A DNA stretch of 64,000 nucleotides, taken from the NCBI RefSeq assembly GCF_003713065.1, contig NZ_CP033433.1, positions 2,143,001 to 2,207,000 on the forward strand. The letters are read 5' to 3'. Positions 17,999 through 27,041 of the stretch are shown piece by piece (the first letter of the stretch is position 1; every line of letters begins with the position of its first letter). Origin of the DNA: Cohnella candidum (GTDB taxonomy: Bacteria > Bacillota > Bacilli > Paenibacillales > Paenibacillaceae). The position numbers were made by a program, and so were the translations under genes. The notes below the pieces were generated by a model. The model had not been told where the DNA came from and did not search any database. It saw only the letters and a list, made by a program, of their open reading frames with translations.

Positions 17999-19888
17999 TT
18001 ATCGTTTCGGGAGCGACTGCACGAATGCGTCGGACAGCCCTTCCAGCTTGAGCACGTAATCGTAATCTTCTTTGTACTTGGCAATGTCGGTCACCGGCTG
18101 CAGCGTGTCCAGCGATATCGCCGTGCCGTCCTCGAACGATTTCCCCGGTACGAACATGACTTCGTTGTTGAAGAACGAACCGGTCGGCAAGTAATACCTC
18201 ATGCCGAACACGTTTTTATCCGCGTTGAGCAGGTCATGCCCGAAGGCCGTATAGTTCTCGGCTTTGAGATCGATCCCGAGCAGATTGGCGACCGTCGGCA
18301 TGATGTCGACCTGACCGCCTACGGTTTTGACCACTTGCTTCGGAGCCCCCGGCACGTGGATGATCAACGGGATATTGAATCGCGAAATCCGTTCTTGGTA
18401 CGTAATGCCGAGTTTCTTGCTTACGTCTTCCGGCTTGTTGTCCTGCGGCTGCAAACCGAAATGGTCGCCGTAGAACACGAGCACGGAGTTATCGTACAGG
18501 CCGTTCGCCTTCAGCGACTTAATCAGCTCGCCGACCGCGTAGTCGGTATAGTGGACGGCTTGCAAATAATCGCCCAACTGGGTCCCTTCGATGTCCGCCG
18601 GCAGCTTCAGCCATTGTTTGTCTTTCGGGATTTTGAACGGATGATGGCTGGAAGCGGTGATCATTTGCACGTAGAACGGCTTGTTCTCGTTCTTCAGCTC
18701 CGTCATCCGATTGACCGCCGTTTTGTACAGCTCTACGTCGGAAGCCCCGAAACCGTTAAAATGGTCATTCGTGAAAGACGGCTTGTCGAAATACTTGTCA
18801 AAACCGAGCGCCGGATACAGCTTGTTGCGGTCCCAGAACGTGACGTCGTTGACGTGGAACGTTTCCGCGGCGTATCCCTGCTTCTCGAGCAGCTTCGGAA
18901 GGCTCGGCAGCGCGCGGTCCCCGTAGCCGGTCGACATCGCGACCTTGGCCGTCGGATAGATCGACGTATTGGACATGAACTCGGCGTCCGACGTATTGCC
19001 GGGCCCGATTTGCTGGAAGAAGTGCGGGAAATAATAACCTTCGTCCGCGAGTCCGTTCAACACGGGCGTCAGGACTTGGCCGTTCAGCGTCAGATGGATC
19101 GGGAAATTCTGGAATGCTTCCATCTGGACGATGATCAGATTCTTTCCTTTCATCGTGCCGAAATTGGCCGGTTTTTTGTCCTCTGTACCCGTCTGGACAT
19201 CCGGATTCGAAGTCTCGAGTTGGTCAACCTGCTTCGTCAGCTGATTGACGTCGACGTTTTTCACGTTGGCGTACGCCTTGTTGGCCTTCAGCGCCGCGGA
19301 AACCTGATAGTTGAAAAAGCCGATTTCATCCGCTTGAGCGAGTTCGTTCTCAATAGAGGAAGCGCTGCGGATGTACAGTTGAGAAACGAACAAGCCGACG
19401 ACGGCCGCCGCGATGACGCCGAGCTTCCAAATGCGGCCCGATTGGCGGGCGGGAGCCGCCTTCCGTTTCGTGAACCGCAATACCGCCCATACGACCGCCA
19501 TAATCGCGACGTCCAGGAAGAACAGGTAGTTTTTCCATTGGATCGTCGCTTTGACGCTGTCTTGCACGCCGGCGACCTGATGAAGCTGATCCAGCGCCGT
19601 ATAGGTCGGAAGCGTGCTGAAGTACCCGAAGTACAGCGTGGAAGCGAAGAACAGCAAGGAGACGACCAAATTCAGTCCCCAGAACACGTATTTTTTGGAT
19701 TTATCGGGCGAAACGGCTTCGAACAATGCGGTCAGAAACAAAAGCGAAGCGGCGTCGGACGCCACTTGTCCCCAAGCGATATGATCGAATATAAAGTGGC
19801 GAAGCAGGAGAGCCTTCACGAACAACAGCACGAAAGCAACAAAAAAAGGCTGAGGCCGTTTCAGCCCTGACAATGCCGTAGGTTTCAA
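17999..19888 (-). CDS. LTA synthase family protein (membrane-anchored phosphoglycerol transferase / sulfatase fold)
   Basis: A 629-residue protein with five N-terminal transmembrane segments (to about residue 185) and an extracellular sulfatase-fold domain. The nucleophilic Thr is in PGNTSDAEFM, and metal ligands include FYGDHFG. This is the LtaS/YfnI/YqgS/YvgJ architecture, which polymerises or primes glycerol-phosphate on glycolipid. Which paralogue type it is cannot be told from sequence. The TTG at 19888 has AAAGGAAGG at 8 nt; an earlier in-frame TTG at 19921 lacks a good ribosome binding site. It is monocistronic and convergent with dat. Confidence 0.9.
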   Translation of the reverse strand: MKPTALSGLKRPQPFFVAFVLLFVKALLLRHFIFDHIAWGQVASDAASLLFLTALFEAVSPDKSKKYVFWGLNLVVSLLFFASTLYFGYFSTLPTYTALDQLHQVAGVQDSVKATIQWKNYLFFLDVAIMAVVWAVLRFTKRKAAPARQSGRIWKLGVIAAAVVGLFVSQLYIRSASSIENELAQADEIGFFNYQVSAALKANKAYANVKNVDVNQLTKQVDQLETSNPDVQTGTEDKKPANFGTMKGKNLIIVQMEAFQNFPIHLTLNGQVLTPVLNGLADEGYYFPHFFQQIGPGNTSDAEFMSNTSIYPTAKVAMSTGYGDRALPSLPKLLEKQGYAAETFHVNDVTFWDRNKLYPALGFDKYFDKPSFTNDHFNGFGASDVELYKTAVNRMTELKNENKPFYVQMITASSHHPFKIPKDKQWLKLPADIEGTQLGDYLQAVHYTDYAVGELIKSLKANGLYDNSVLVFYGDHFGLQPQDNKPEDVSKKLGITYQERISRFNIPLIIHVPGAPKQVVKTVGGQVDIMPTVANLLGIDLKAENYTAFGHDLLNADKNVFGMRYYLPTGSFFNNEVMFVPGKSFEDGTAISLDTLQPVTDIAKYKEDYDYVLKLEGLSDAFVQSLPKR

Positions 19889-19979
19889 TGCTTGTACCTT
19901 CCTTTGCTCGCAGATTGTCAAACAAATATAAAGACTATGTTACCATGATTTTAAACGAAATAAAAAGCATAATACCAGT

Positions 19980-20017
19980 AAAAAAGGAAAACCCCGGATC
20001 ACCGTCCGAAGTTTTCC
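19980..20017 (-). terminator. Terminator after thymidine kinase gene
   Basis: On the minus strand GGAAAACTTCGGA pairs with TCCGGGGTTTTCC (with G-U pairs), followed by TTTTTT. Confidence 0.8.
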
Positions 20018-20032
20018 TCATGGCCCCATGTT

Positions 20033-20617
20033 TTATTCTTTCGGGGAAAACGCTTTGTTGTAGCACTTCCGGCATACCGGCTTATAGTCTTCGTTGCCGC
20101 CGATCTGGAACTGTTCGCCCTGGTTGACGGGGACGCCGTCCTTGAACCGGATCACCATCGTCGCTTTGCGGTCGCAGTACCAGCAGATCGTCTTGATTTC
20201 CTCGATCTTGTCCGCGTAGATCAGCAAGTTGTAGCTGCCCTCGAACAGATGGTTTTGGAAATCGTTCTTCAATCCGAACGCCATGACGGGAACGCCCAGC
20301 TCGTCCACCACGCGCGTCAGCTCCAAAATATGCTTCTTCTTCAGGAACTGAGCTTCGTCGACCAGCACGCAGTAGTACTTCTGTTCCGCGAGGTAGTCCT
20401 TGACGCTCTGATAGAGATTCGTCTCTTCGTAAACCGGAATCGCGTCCCGGGTGAACCCGGCGCGCGAACCGATTTGGTTCGTTCCGTTTCTGGAGTCCGC
20501 GGCCGGCGTATAGAGCAGCACCGGCTTGCCCTGTTCTTCGTAATTGTACGCAACTTTAATGATTTCAAAGGACTTGCCGCTGTTCATCGTGCCGTATTTG
20601 TAGTAGAGCTGTGCCAA
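20033..20617 (-). CDS. tdk: Thymidine kinase
   Basis: A 194-residue type II thymidine kinase, the usual length. The P-loop GTMNSGKS is at residues 9-16, the Walker B/DEAQF motif reads [11 protein letters not shown], and the structural zinc is held by CWYC and CRKC. The start is chosen at TTG 20617 ([16 protein letters not shown]), because an upstream in-frame ATG at 20632 contains the ribosome binding site GGAGGG within its own first codons and has none upstream. Phosphorylates thymidine in pyrimidine salvage; cytoplasmic. Confidence 0.95.
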   Translation of the reverse strand: MAQLYYKYGTMNSGKSFEIIKVAYNYEEQGKPVLLYTPAADSRNGTNQIGSRAGFTRDAIPVYEETNLYQSVKDYLAEQKYYCVLVDEAQFLKKKHILELTRVVDELGVPVMAFGLKNDFQNHLFEGSYNLLIYADKIEEIKTICWYCDRKATMVIRFKDGVPVNQGEQFQIGGNEDYKPVCRKCYNKAFSPKE

Positions 20618-20704
20618 ACGATGTCCCTCCATGCCGATCTTATCTTGTCCATTATACTAGAGCGTTAACGAATGATCGACAGGATTTGACGTTTTTCCGC
20701 TCTG

Positions 20705-21013
20705 TTAGTCGTCCAGCATGCCGAATTTCCGCATCTGCTCCCACAGACGCTCTCGGGCAAGGATCTCCTTCTGCTTCGGGCCGATAAGATCGAAGTGCGG
20801 AAACGGCTGCCTCCTGTGAATGTATCTGGGGTTCAGCCCGTTGGCGACGCACCATTCGGACAGGCGGTCAAGGTCGGCGCAGCCGACTTTGGTGACGGTA
20901 TGGATGCCGGGAAAACGGGGTTCGAGCCAATAGTGGGTAATGAAGGCGATCTCGCCTCGCGCCACCGCGTCTTTCCAAGCTTGCAGTTCTTCTCTTTTGA
21001 TGCCGAAAGCCAT
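20705..21013 (-). CDS. Conserved hypothetical protein, YneQ-like
   Basis: A 102-residue soluble protein, MAFGIKREELQAWKDAVARG, with conserved-looking FITHYWLEPRFPG, TVTKVGCADL and YIHRRQPFPHFDLIGPKQKE. It resembles the Bacillus protein YneQ from memory; function unknown. The His-rich segment might bind metal or nucleic acid, which is only a guess. The second in-frame ATG (21013) is chosen because GAGG is suitably spaced there, while the first (21022) directly abuts the Shine-Dalgarno sequence. Its upstream region carries a four-unit repeat element. Confidence 0.75.
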   Translation of the reverse strand: MAFGIKREELQAWKDAVARGEIAFITHYWLEPRFPGIHTVTKVGCADLDRLSEWCVANGLNPRYIHRRQPFPHFDLIGPKQKEILARERLWEQMRKFGMLDD

Positions 21014-21133
21014 AGGCTCCATCCTCGTTCAGCTTTTGATCCCCATCATACCACGAAAAGCGCCCCGATCGCTGGCCGGGGACCTGAAAAACCGCCGCCT
21101 GTCCGCGGACTTCCAGGTGGGGATCCTGGCTGG

Positions 21134-21320
21134 AGTTATTGCTTTAGAACACTAACTTGAGCGAATTCGCGGTTAACCCCCTCAAATTATTGCTTACCAA
21201 CACTAACTCGGCGCCTCAACTATCACTTTCAGGGGAAATACGCCATTTTAGTGTCCAAAAGCAATAAAAACCGTTCAAATCGCCCCATCTCCTCGGAGTT
21301 AGCGTCGGAAAGCAATAACT
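21134..21320. repeat. Four-unit intergenic element, family A (24-bp units)
   Basis: Four 24-bp copies at 21134-21157, 21185-21208, 21246-21269 and 21297-21320; the first two are direct, the last two inverted. Consensus AGTTATTGCTTT-N3-ACACTAACT; unit 1 matches units 2 and 4 at 20 of 24 positions. Each unit is itself semi-palindromic (AGTTA...TAACT). Centres are 51, 61 and 51 bp apart, so the whole element is symmetric about 21227. No coding potential is seen. Two other elements in this window (29731 and 51211) share the geometry with different unit sequences. The function is unknown. Confidence 0.85.
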
Positions 21321-21336
21321 CAACGAACTCGGACAC

Positions 21337-21381
21337 AAAAATACGACACCCTTCCGAAATGAACGGAACAGGTGCCGCATT
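21337..21381 (-). terminator. Terminator after the first secreted paralogue
   Basis: On the minus strand AATGCGGCACC pairs with GGGTGTCGTATT around an inner TTCCG/CGGAA hairpin, followed by TTTTTG. T-rich sequence on the other side could make it bidirectional. Confidence 0.7.
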
Positions 21382-21386
21382 TTTTG

Positions 21387-22457
21387 TTATTTGGCCTGGT
21401 TGGTGAAATAAAACACTTGGGGCCCGGAAGAACCACCGGTAAGGCTCATTTCGGTCTTGTACGTGCCGCCGTTCGGATTCAGTTTAACATTCACGATGTT
21501 CCAAGCGTCTTCATAGCTGAGGAAATCGGACTCATAGATTTGCCGGTTCAGTTCCACCGCATAATGCCCGTAACCTCCGGCCGGATTCATGTAAAGGCTC
21601 GCCGTTTTCGGCCGATGATCGCTGTTCGTGATCTCCGCGGTCAAATGATACATCACGCCGTAATTCCCGTTATTGATCACCTTGATCCCATCGACGGCAT
21701 CCCAGCCTTCTTCGTACTCTCCCGGCATGGCGTCGCCGCTCCAAGGGCCGACGGCGTCGGAATCCACGCTCAGATAGGCGTTCCCCATCGCGGTATCGTA
21801 CTTCAGGGTACCGATCCGGTCGAAATGCGGGAACGTCCCGCGAGTCAAGGAGTCGCCGGGAAGGACGTCCACTTGGTTAGGATGATCCGGCTGTCCGTTG
21901 AAAGCAAGCGTCGTGACCGTGACGGAGGCCGGCTTGTTTCCGCTCTTCGTCATCGCCTGAAATTGCACGATCCCGCTGTTCGTGATATCCGGAGCCGTGG
22001 CAGCGGTTGCAAAATAACTTTGGCCAGGGGCCAGCGTAGCGGCCAAAACCGTTTCTTTCTGGGTCCGCATAAAATCCGCGAGCGCGGTCTGGCCGGCCAC
22101 GTCCACATACACATTCGTGCCGATCCCGAGGCCTCTGGCATAGAGATTCACCGGTTCCGCCGACTCGTTCGTCACCGCAACGCCGACGGACAACGTTTCC
22201 GGTGCCTCATTTTGATGATGCCAGAAAACGCGGAACTCTCCCTCAAGACGATCGCGGTAAAACGCACCGGCCTCTGTAAAGGTTTCAGGCGAATCGCTCA
22301 GCACGAGTTTTCCGCCCGCGCCGCTCAACACCGGCTTTTCAAAGGGGATGGCCGGCTGCAAGGAAGATACGGGAACCGTCGTTTGCGCCGCGAATGCGGT
22401 TCCGGCGCCTGTAATGGCGAACGCCAGCAGAACGTTCAGAACGAGTTTCTTTTTCAT
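21387..22457 (-). CDS. Secreted protein of unknown function, tandem paralogue 1
   Basis: A 356-residue protein. It starts MKKKLVLNVLLAFAITGAG and has a signal peptide ending near TAFA before AQTTVP. No membrane anchor, lipobox or sortase motif is seen. The mature part looks beta-rich, with conserved stretches FRVFWHHQN, MPGEYEEGWDAV, NNGNYGVMY, NPAGGYGH and a C-terminal QVFYFTNQAK. I do not recognise the family. The upstream neighbour is a clear paralogue with more than half identical residues in the C-terminal 130, so this is a local duplication. The ATG at 22457 is preferred over 22469 because GGGGTGCGG precedes it. Confidence 0.8.
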   Translation of the reverse strand: MKKKLVLNVLLAFAITGAGTAFAAQTTVPVSSLQPAIPFEKPVLSGAGGKLVLSDSPETFTEAGAFYRDRLEGEFRVFWHHQNEAPETLSVGVAVTNESAEPVNLYARGLGIGTNVYVDVAGQTALADFMRTQKETVLAATLAPGQSYFATAATAPDITNSGIVQFQAMTKSGNKPASVTVTTLAFNGQPDHPNQVDVLPGDSLTRGTFPHFDRIGTLKYDTAMGNAYLSVDSDAVGPWSGDAMPGEYEEGWDAVDGIKVINNGNYGVMYHLTAEITNSDHRPKTASLYMNPAGGYGHYAVELNRQIYESDFLSYEDAWNIVNVKLNPNGGTYKTEMSLTGGSSGPQVFYFTNQAK

Positions 22458-22476
22458 TCCGCACCCCATCGTCTTA

Positions 22477-23547
22477 TCATTTCGCCTGGTTGGTGAAATA
22501 GATGACTTGCGGTCCCGCAGACCCGCCGGTCAAACTCATTTCGGACGAATAGACGGCCCCGTGCGGGTTCACGGAGAAATCGGTAACGTGCCAGGCGTTC
22601 TGCCAGCTGACGAACCCGGACTCGTACAGCTCTTTATTCCAGAGCAGCGAGAAATGGCCGTATCCGCCGGACGGGTTCAGGAACAGGCTCGTCGTGCGGC
22701 GTTCGTGCAGGCTGTTCTTGACTTGGACCGAGAAGCGGTACATGACGCCGTAGTTGCCGTTGTTGATCACGGCTTTGCCGCCGACGGCATCCCAGCCTTC
22801 CTCATACTCGCCCGGCATGCTGTCGCTCCATTGCCCGTAAGCGGCGGAATCGACGCGCAGGAAGGCGTTGCCCATGGCGGTGTCATACTGCAGTAAGCCG
22901 ATGCGGTCGAAATGCGGGAACGTACCGCGAGTATGCGAGTCTTCCGGCAGGATCGTCACCTGGTCCGGGCGTTCCGGCAAGGTGTCGTAGCTCAGCGTCG
23001 TGACGGTGACGGCTGCCGGCTTGTTTCCGATGGCCGTCTGCGCGATGAATTGCACGATGCCGCTGTTCGTGAGGTCCGGATCGGTCACCGCGGACACGAC
23101 GTAACTTTGGCCCGGCGCGAGCGTCGCCGCCAACGTCTTATCCTTCTCGGTCGTCAGGAACGACGACAGCGCCAGCTGGCCGGCTACGTCTACGTAAAGG
23201 TTCACGCCGACGCCCTTGCCCTTCGTATACAGCTTCACCGTATCCGACGACGTGTTGGTGACCGCTGCGCCCACGGAGTATGCGGACGTTGAAGTATTTT
23301 GATGATGCCAGAACACCCGGAACTCCCCTTCCACGACGTCCCGGTAGAACGCTCCGGTTCCGCCGAACGTTTCCGGAGAATCGCTGAGGATCAGTTTGCC
23401 TCCCGTTCCGTACAGTTGCGGCTTTTCCAGGTTCACGGCAGGCTGCAGCGTTTCGATCGGCACCGTTTCCTGTGCGGCGAACGCGGTTCCGGCCCCGAAA
23501 AGGCCGACGCCGAGGGCAAGGCTTAAGACTAGCTTCTTTTTGAACAA
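22477..23547 (-). CDS. Secreted protein of unknown function, tandem paralogue 2
   Basis: A 356-residue paralogue of the downstream gene, starting MFKKKLVLSLALGVGLFGAG from a TTG at 23547 preceded by AGAGGGA; an earlier in-frame TTG at 23568 would include that site in the coding region. Signal peptide ends TAFA before AQETVP. The shared blocks are FRVFWHHQN, MPGEYEEGWDAV, NNGNYGVMY, NPSGGYGHF and QVIYFTNQAK; differences are spread evenly, as expected for an older duplication. A terminator upstream (23636) separates the pair from the sugar transporter, so it should have its own promoter. Possibly an abundant envelope or extracellular protein; no catalytic motif seen. Confidence 0.8.
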   Translation of the reverse strand: MFKKKLVLSLALGVGLFGAGTAFAAQETVPIETLQPAVNLEKPQLYGTGGKLILSDSPETFGGTGAFYRDVVEGEFRVFWHHQNTSTSAYSVGAAVTNTSSDTVKLYTKGKGVGVNLYVDVAGQLALSSFLTTEKDKTLAATLAPGQSYVVSAVTDPDLTNSGIVQFIAQTAIGNKPAAVTVTTLSYDTLPERPDQVTILPEDSHTRGTFPHFDRIGLLQYDTAMGNAFLRVDSAAYGQWSDSMPGEYEEGWDAVGGKAVINNGNYGVMYRFSVQVKNSLHERRTTSLFLNPSGGYGHFSLLWNKELYESGFVSWQNAWHVTDFSVNPHGAVYSSEMSLTGGSAGPQVIYFTNQAK

Positions 23548-23635
23548 ATGAATTCCCTCTCTTCCCAAATGAATGTTGAGGATAGCATGAAATTATCCTC
23601 CAATTACTCTTTACACAAAGAATATATTCTCCAAA

Positions 23636-23675
23636 CGAAAAAACATGCCCTTGCTCCAGGGCAAAGACATGTTTC
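23636..23675 (-). terminator. Terminator of the second sugar-transporter operon
   Basis: On the minus strand AACATGTCTTTGC pairs with GCAAGGGCATGTT (including G-U pairs), followed by TTTTCG. It sits just after the MalG-type permease. Confidence 0.75.
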
Positions 23676-23691
23676 TTTCGCGGATTCCGGC

Positions 23692-24582
23692 TTACCCTTT
23701 GACGGCGCCGACCATCCCGTTGATGAACTGCTTCTGCATGATGAGGAAGATCGTGATGATCGGGATGACGGAGATGATGACGCCGGCGGCGATATAAGGA
23801 AAGTTGTAGGCCAATGTGCTGTTCAAGGAACTCAGCGCGGAGGCGAGCGGATAACTCGCGCGATCGTCCAGGATGATCATGGGCCAAATCATGCTGTTCC
23901 AGAACGCCATGAAGTCGAAAATGACGACGGTGGCGATCGCAGGACGGATCATCGGCACCATGATTTGAGCGAAGATGCGGAATTCTCCCGCCCCGTCGAT
24001 CCGGCCGGAATGTTCCATGTCTTTCGGCACGGTGATGAACGCCTGGCGCAGCAGGAACACGTTGAAAATGCTGATCGCGGACGGAAGCACGACGCCGAAC
24101 ATCGAGTTGTACAAACCCAGCCACTTGATCGTCAGGAAGTTGACGATCATGCCTGCCGCGTTCGGCAGGATCATCGTGCTGACCATCGCGAAGAAAATGA
24201 TGTTCCGGCCGGGAAAACGCAGCCGAGCCAGCGGGTAAGCCGTCATGGTGCAGAGCAGCAGATTCAAGCCTACGCCCATGACCGTCATGTAAACCGTGTT
24301 GCCGATATAATGCCAGAGCGGCATGATGTTGAACACGTCGATGAAATTCTGGAACGTGATCGGATTCGGAATGAACTGCGGAGGATACGCATATACGTTG
24401 TCCCCGTTTTTGAGCGCCGTCGATAGCAGCCACAGGAACGGGCCGAGCGTCAGACAGGTCGCCAGCAGCAACAGCGGGTATACAATGACGGCTTGCAGAA
24501 CCTTCCTGGCAGAGGTTTTCTTCGAGCGGTAACCGCGGGCTGCAGGTGCGGATGCGGTTACGGCGGTGGAGGTTTCACTCAT
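23692..24582 (-). CDS. Carbohydrate ABC transporter permease, MalG type
   Basis: A 296-residue CUT1 permease with a cytoplasmic N-terminal tail (about 25 residues, Ala/Ser-rich) and six transmembrane segments. The EAA loop reads MEHSGRIDGAGEFRIFAQIM, and the C-terminus ends QKQFINGMVGAVKG. It overlaps the upstream permease gene by 8 nt, so the two are translationally coupled. With the MalF partner and lipoprotein binding protein upstream it forms a complete importer apart from the ATPase. Confidence 0.92.
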   Translation of the reverse strand: MSETSTAVTASAPAARGYRSKKTSARKVLQAVIVYPLLLLATCLTLGPFLWLLSTALKNGDNVYAYPPQFIPNPITFQNFIDVFNIMPLWHYIGNTVYMTVMGVGLNLLLCTMTAYPLARLRFPGRNIIFFAMVSTMILPNAAGMIVNFLTIKWLGLYNSMFGVVLPSAISIFNVFLLRQAFITVPKDMEHSGRIDGAGEFRIFAQIMVPMIRPAIATVVIFDFMAFWNSMIWPMIILDDRASYPLASALSSLNSTLAYNFPYIAAGVIISVIPIITIFLIMQKQFINGMVGAVKG

Positions 24583-25474
24583 AGTACGTCAAACCCCCTT
24601 TTCTCGTATAGCGGAACATGAGGATCGAAATCGCCATGATAATGAACGATACCAGCAGTCCGATGGTGGCCGCGTATCCGAATTCGAAATCGGCGAAAGC
24701 AACTTTGTACGAATAAACGCTCGTGGTGATGGTGGAGTATGCGGGATCTCCGAGTTGGCCGTGCATGACGAATACCTCGTCGAACACTTGGATCGCGCCC
24801 ATGACGGACATCAACGAGCAGAGCAGCACGAAAGGCATGAGCAGCGGGATCGTGATGTGCCAAATGACTCTCCAGCGATTCGCTCCGTCGATCCGGGCCG
24901 CTTCCTGCATTTCGCTCGGAATCGATTGAAGGCCCGCGAGGTAAATCATCATGTAGTAGCCCATGCCCTTCCACACCGTTACGATCATCACGCCGACCAG
25001 CGCGAGCTTCGTCTCGACCATGAAAACGACCGGTTCGGAGATGATGTGCAATTTCATCAGGAAATAGTTCAAAATCCCTTGCTCTTCGTACACCCATTTC
25101 CAGGCGATCGCCGCGGCGACCATCGAGGTGACGACCGGCACGAAATAAGCGATCCGGAAAAAACTCACGAAGCGAAGCTTGTTGTTGACCAGGATCGCCA
25201 TCAGGATGGAAATGATCTGCAGCACGGGCACGACCACCACGTAAAGCAGGGAGTGCTTCAATGCCAATCCGAATGTCGGATCCGAAAAAGCCCGTTTGAA
25301 GTTTTTCCAGCCGACCCAGTGGGTCGTATCGATCACGGAATAGTCGGTAAAGGCCAGGGGAAGCCCCCGTATGACCGGGTAAAACGTAAAGACGAGCAGC
25401 AGGACGATGCCGGGAATCAGCATCATGTAAGCGAAAGCCGCTTCCCGCCGCAAAAGCTTGTTCGAGAACACCAT
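24575..25474 (-). CDS. Carbohydrate ABC transporter permease, MalF type
   Basis: A 299-residue permease, normal length and without the propeller seen in the other sugar transporter of this window. Six transmembrane segments; EAA motif in SEMQEAARIDGANRWRVIWH. The ATG at 25474 (MVFSNKLLRRE) has GGGGG at a suitable distance; an in-frame GTG two codons earlier is part of that ribosome binding site. The gene follows the binding-protein gene across a hairpin at 25516-25546. Confidence 0.92.
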   Translation of the reverse strand: MVFSNKLLRREAAFAYMMLIPGIVLLLVFTFYPVIRGLPLAFTDYSVIDTTHWVGWKNFKRAFSDPTFGLALKHSLLYVVVVPVLQIISILMAILVNNKLRFVSFFRIAYFVPVVTSMVAAAIAWKWVYEEQGILNYFLMKLHIISEPVVFMVETKLALVGVMIVTVWKGMGYYMMIYLAGLQSIPSEMQEAARIDGANRWRVIWHITIPLLMPFVLLCSLMSVMGAIQVFDEVFVMHGQLGDPAYSTITTSVYSYKVAFADFEFGYAATIGLLVSFIIMAISILMFRYTRKGGLTYYE

Positions 25475-25515
25475 GGTCACCCCCTGCTTTAAAATAGGAC
25501 AGCCGACGTTATGGT

Positions 25516-25546
25516 AAATAGGAGTGAGCCCTGCTCACTCCTATTT
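25516..25546 (-). other. Intercistronic stem-loop between binding-protein and permease genes
   Basis: A perfect 13-bp inverted repeat (AAATAGGAGTGAG / CTCACTCCTATTT) with a 5-nt loop. No T-run follows on the minus strand. It occupies the same operon position as the hairpins at 11998 and 48906, so an mRNA-stabilising role is likely. Confidence 0.65.
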
Positions 25547-25571
25547 CCTGTCGATCAGAGCGAATATTCGA

Positions 25572-26930
25572 TTAGCCGGCTGCGTTGACTTCGTCCAGCA
25601 GTTTTTGCGCTTGCGCTTCGGACTGGCTCAGATAATCTTCCGGCGTCATTTGGCCGAGCAGCATTTTCTGCCAGTTCTTCCACAGCGGTTCGAGGATCTT
25701 GCCTTCATCCTTCACGCCGAGCGTGAAGTCTTGCGCTTGGGCGGCTTCCTGTGCCACGATGACTTTGACCTTGGATTCCGGATCGTCGCCCGCTTGGGTG
25801 AAGAACGGATCCGCGGCGGCTTTCTTCGTGGACGGCAGGATGTTTACGATTTTGCAGAACTCCAGCTGAGACTCGTCGTTTGTCATGAAGTTGGCGAGGG
25901 CGATGGCTTCCGTGTGGTTCTTGCTGGCCGTCGGAACGACGAGGTTCATGAGGCCGGCATGGTATTTGCCGGATTTCATCGTCGGCATCGGAGCGACGAG
26001 CGTGTTGTCATACACTTTTTTGGCGTTCGTTTTGACGCGGCTCAGGAATTGCGCGCCGGTCGTCAGCGTGGCGATTTGGCCGCCTTGGTATTTATCCGTC
26101 GCGTAGTTGGCGTCTGCGGACAGGGCTTCCTTCGGCACGACTTTCTCGTCGAAGAGAGCTTTGTTCCACTTGACCCATTCGAGCGCTTCCGGAGTATTGA
26201 TGATCATTTTCTTCTTGTCGTCGCTGATCATCGGAACGCCGGAGAAGTACAGGTCGGCCGGCGGGTTGTAGCTCGGCACGAAACCGTATTTGCCGGTTTT
26301 CTCTTTGATCGTGACGGCTTGCTGCTTCAGCTCTTCCATCGTTTTCGGAGGAGAGTTCGGATCGAGGCCGGCTTTCTCGTACAGATCCTTATTATAAATG
26401 AAGGCGGACAATCCGTAGTACCACGGGAACGCGTAAACGCTGTCGCCGAGTTTGGCGGAATTGTACAGGTTTTCGAAATAAATCGAGCGCTGCTCATCCG
26501 TCGCTTCCTTGTTCATGTCGACCAGCGCGTTTTTGCCGGCCAGCGTCATCGTCATGCCGGTGTTCAGGTTGACGACGTCCGGCGCGTTGCCCCCGGCGAT
26601 GGAGGCGAGCAACTTGCTTTCCATGGCGTCGTAAGGAAGGTCGGTCCATTTGACCGTGACGCCCGGATTCGCTTCTTCGAACTTCTTGATGCGCCCGTTA
26701 ATGTAGTCGTCGAAGTTCGGGCTGAGCGAGATCGTCCAGAACTGCAGCGTGACGTCCTTTTTCGGAGCGTCGCTCGGGCTCGCGGACGCGGAGGTCGAAG
26801 GGGATGCCGAAGGCGAAGTGCTTGCGCTGCTGGCGCCTCCGTCGTTGTTGCTCTTGCCGCAAGCCGAGAACAGGGATACAGCCAAAGCGCAAACCGTAAG
26901 CAGTGCGGAAACCCGGATTTTCCTGGTCAT
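25572..26930 (-). CDS. Sugar ABC transporter substrate-binding lipoprotein
   Basis: A 452-residue family 1 solute-binding protein. Signal peptide with lipobox FSAC (Cys at 24), a Ser/Ala/Pro linker, then DVTLQFWTISLSPNFDDYI. ATG at 26930 follows AAGAGGGA; an in-frame ATG six codons earlier would absorb that site. First gene of an operon with two permeases. Its upstream region carries a predicted promoter, two copies of the GGATATT-N3-TTC motif shared with the amino-sugar genes, and a cre-like site in the leader. An amino sugar or amino-sugar glycan is a plausible ligand, inferred from that shared motif. Confidence 0.92.
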   Translation of the reverse strand: MTRKIRVSALLTVCALAVSLFSACGKSNNDGGASSASTSPSASPSTSASASPSDAPKKDVTLQFWTISLSPNFDDYINGRIKKFEEANPGVTVKWTDLPYDAMESKLLASIAGGNAPDVVNLNTGMTMTLAGKNALVDMNKEATDEQRSIYFENLYNSAKLGDSVYAFPWYYGLSAFIYNKDLYEKAGLDPNSPPKTMEELKQQAVTIKEKTGKYGFVPSYNPPADLYFSGVPMISDDKKKMIINTPEALEWVKWNKALFDEKVVPKEALSADANYATDKYQGGQIATLTTGAQFLSRVKTNAKKVYDNTLVAPMPTMKSGKYHAGLMNLVVPTASKNHTEAIALANFMTNDESQLEFCKIVNILPSTKKAAADPFFTQAGDDPESKVKVIVAQEAAQAQDFTLGVKDEGKILEPLWKNWQKMLLGQMTPEDYLSQSEAQAQKLLDEVNAAG

Positions 26931-27041
26931 GCTTGTCCCTCTTTTCATTTAAGTAGTTGACTCAGCGTTCTAGCGGTAAAGCCGTAATGCGGACTGCCTT
27001 GCTTTTGACCCCCTTCCGATCACGTTCGCGCGTTCTTTTTT

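Noticed and set aside
21134-21320. CRISPR array (also at 29731 and 51211)
   Set aside because: Only four units, mixed orientation and unequal spacers (27, 37, 27 bp), and no cas genes in the window.
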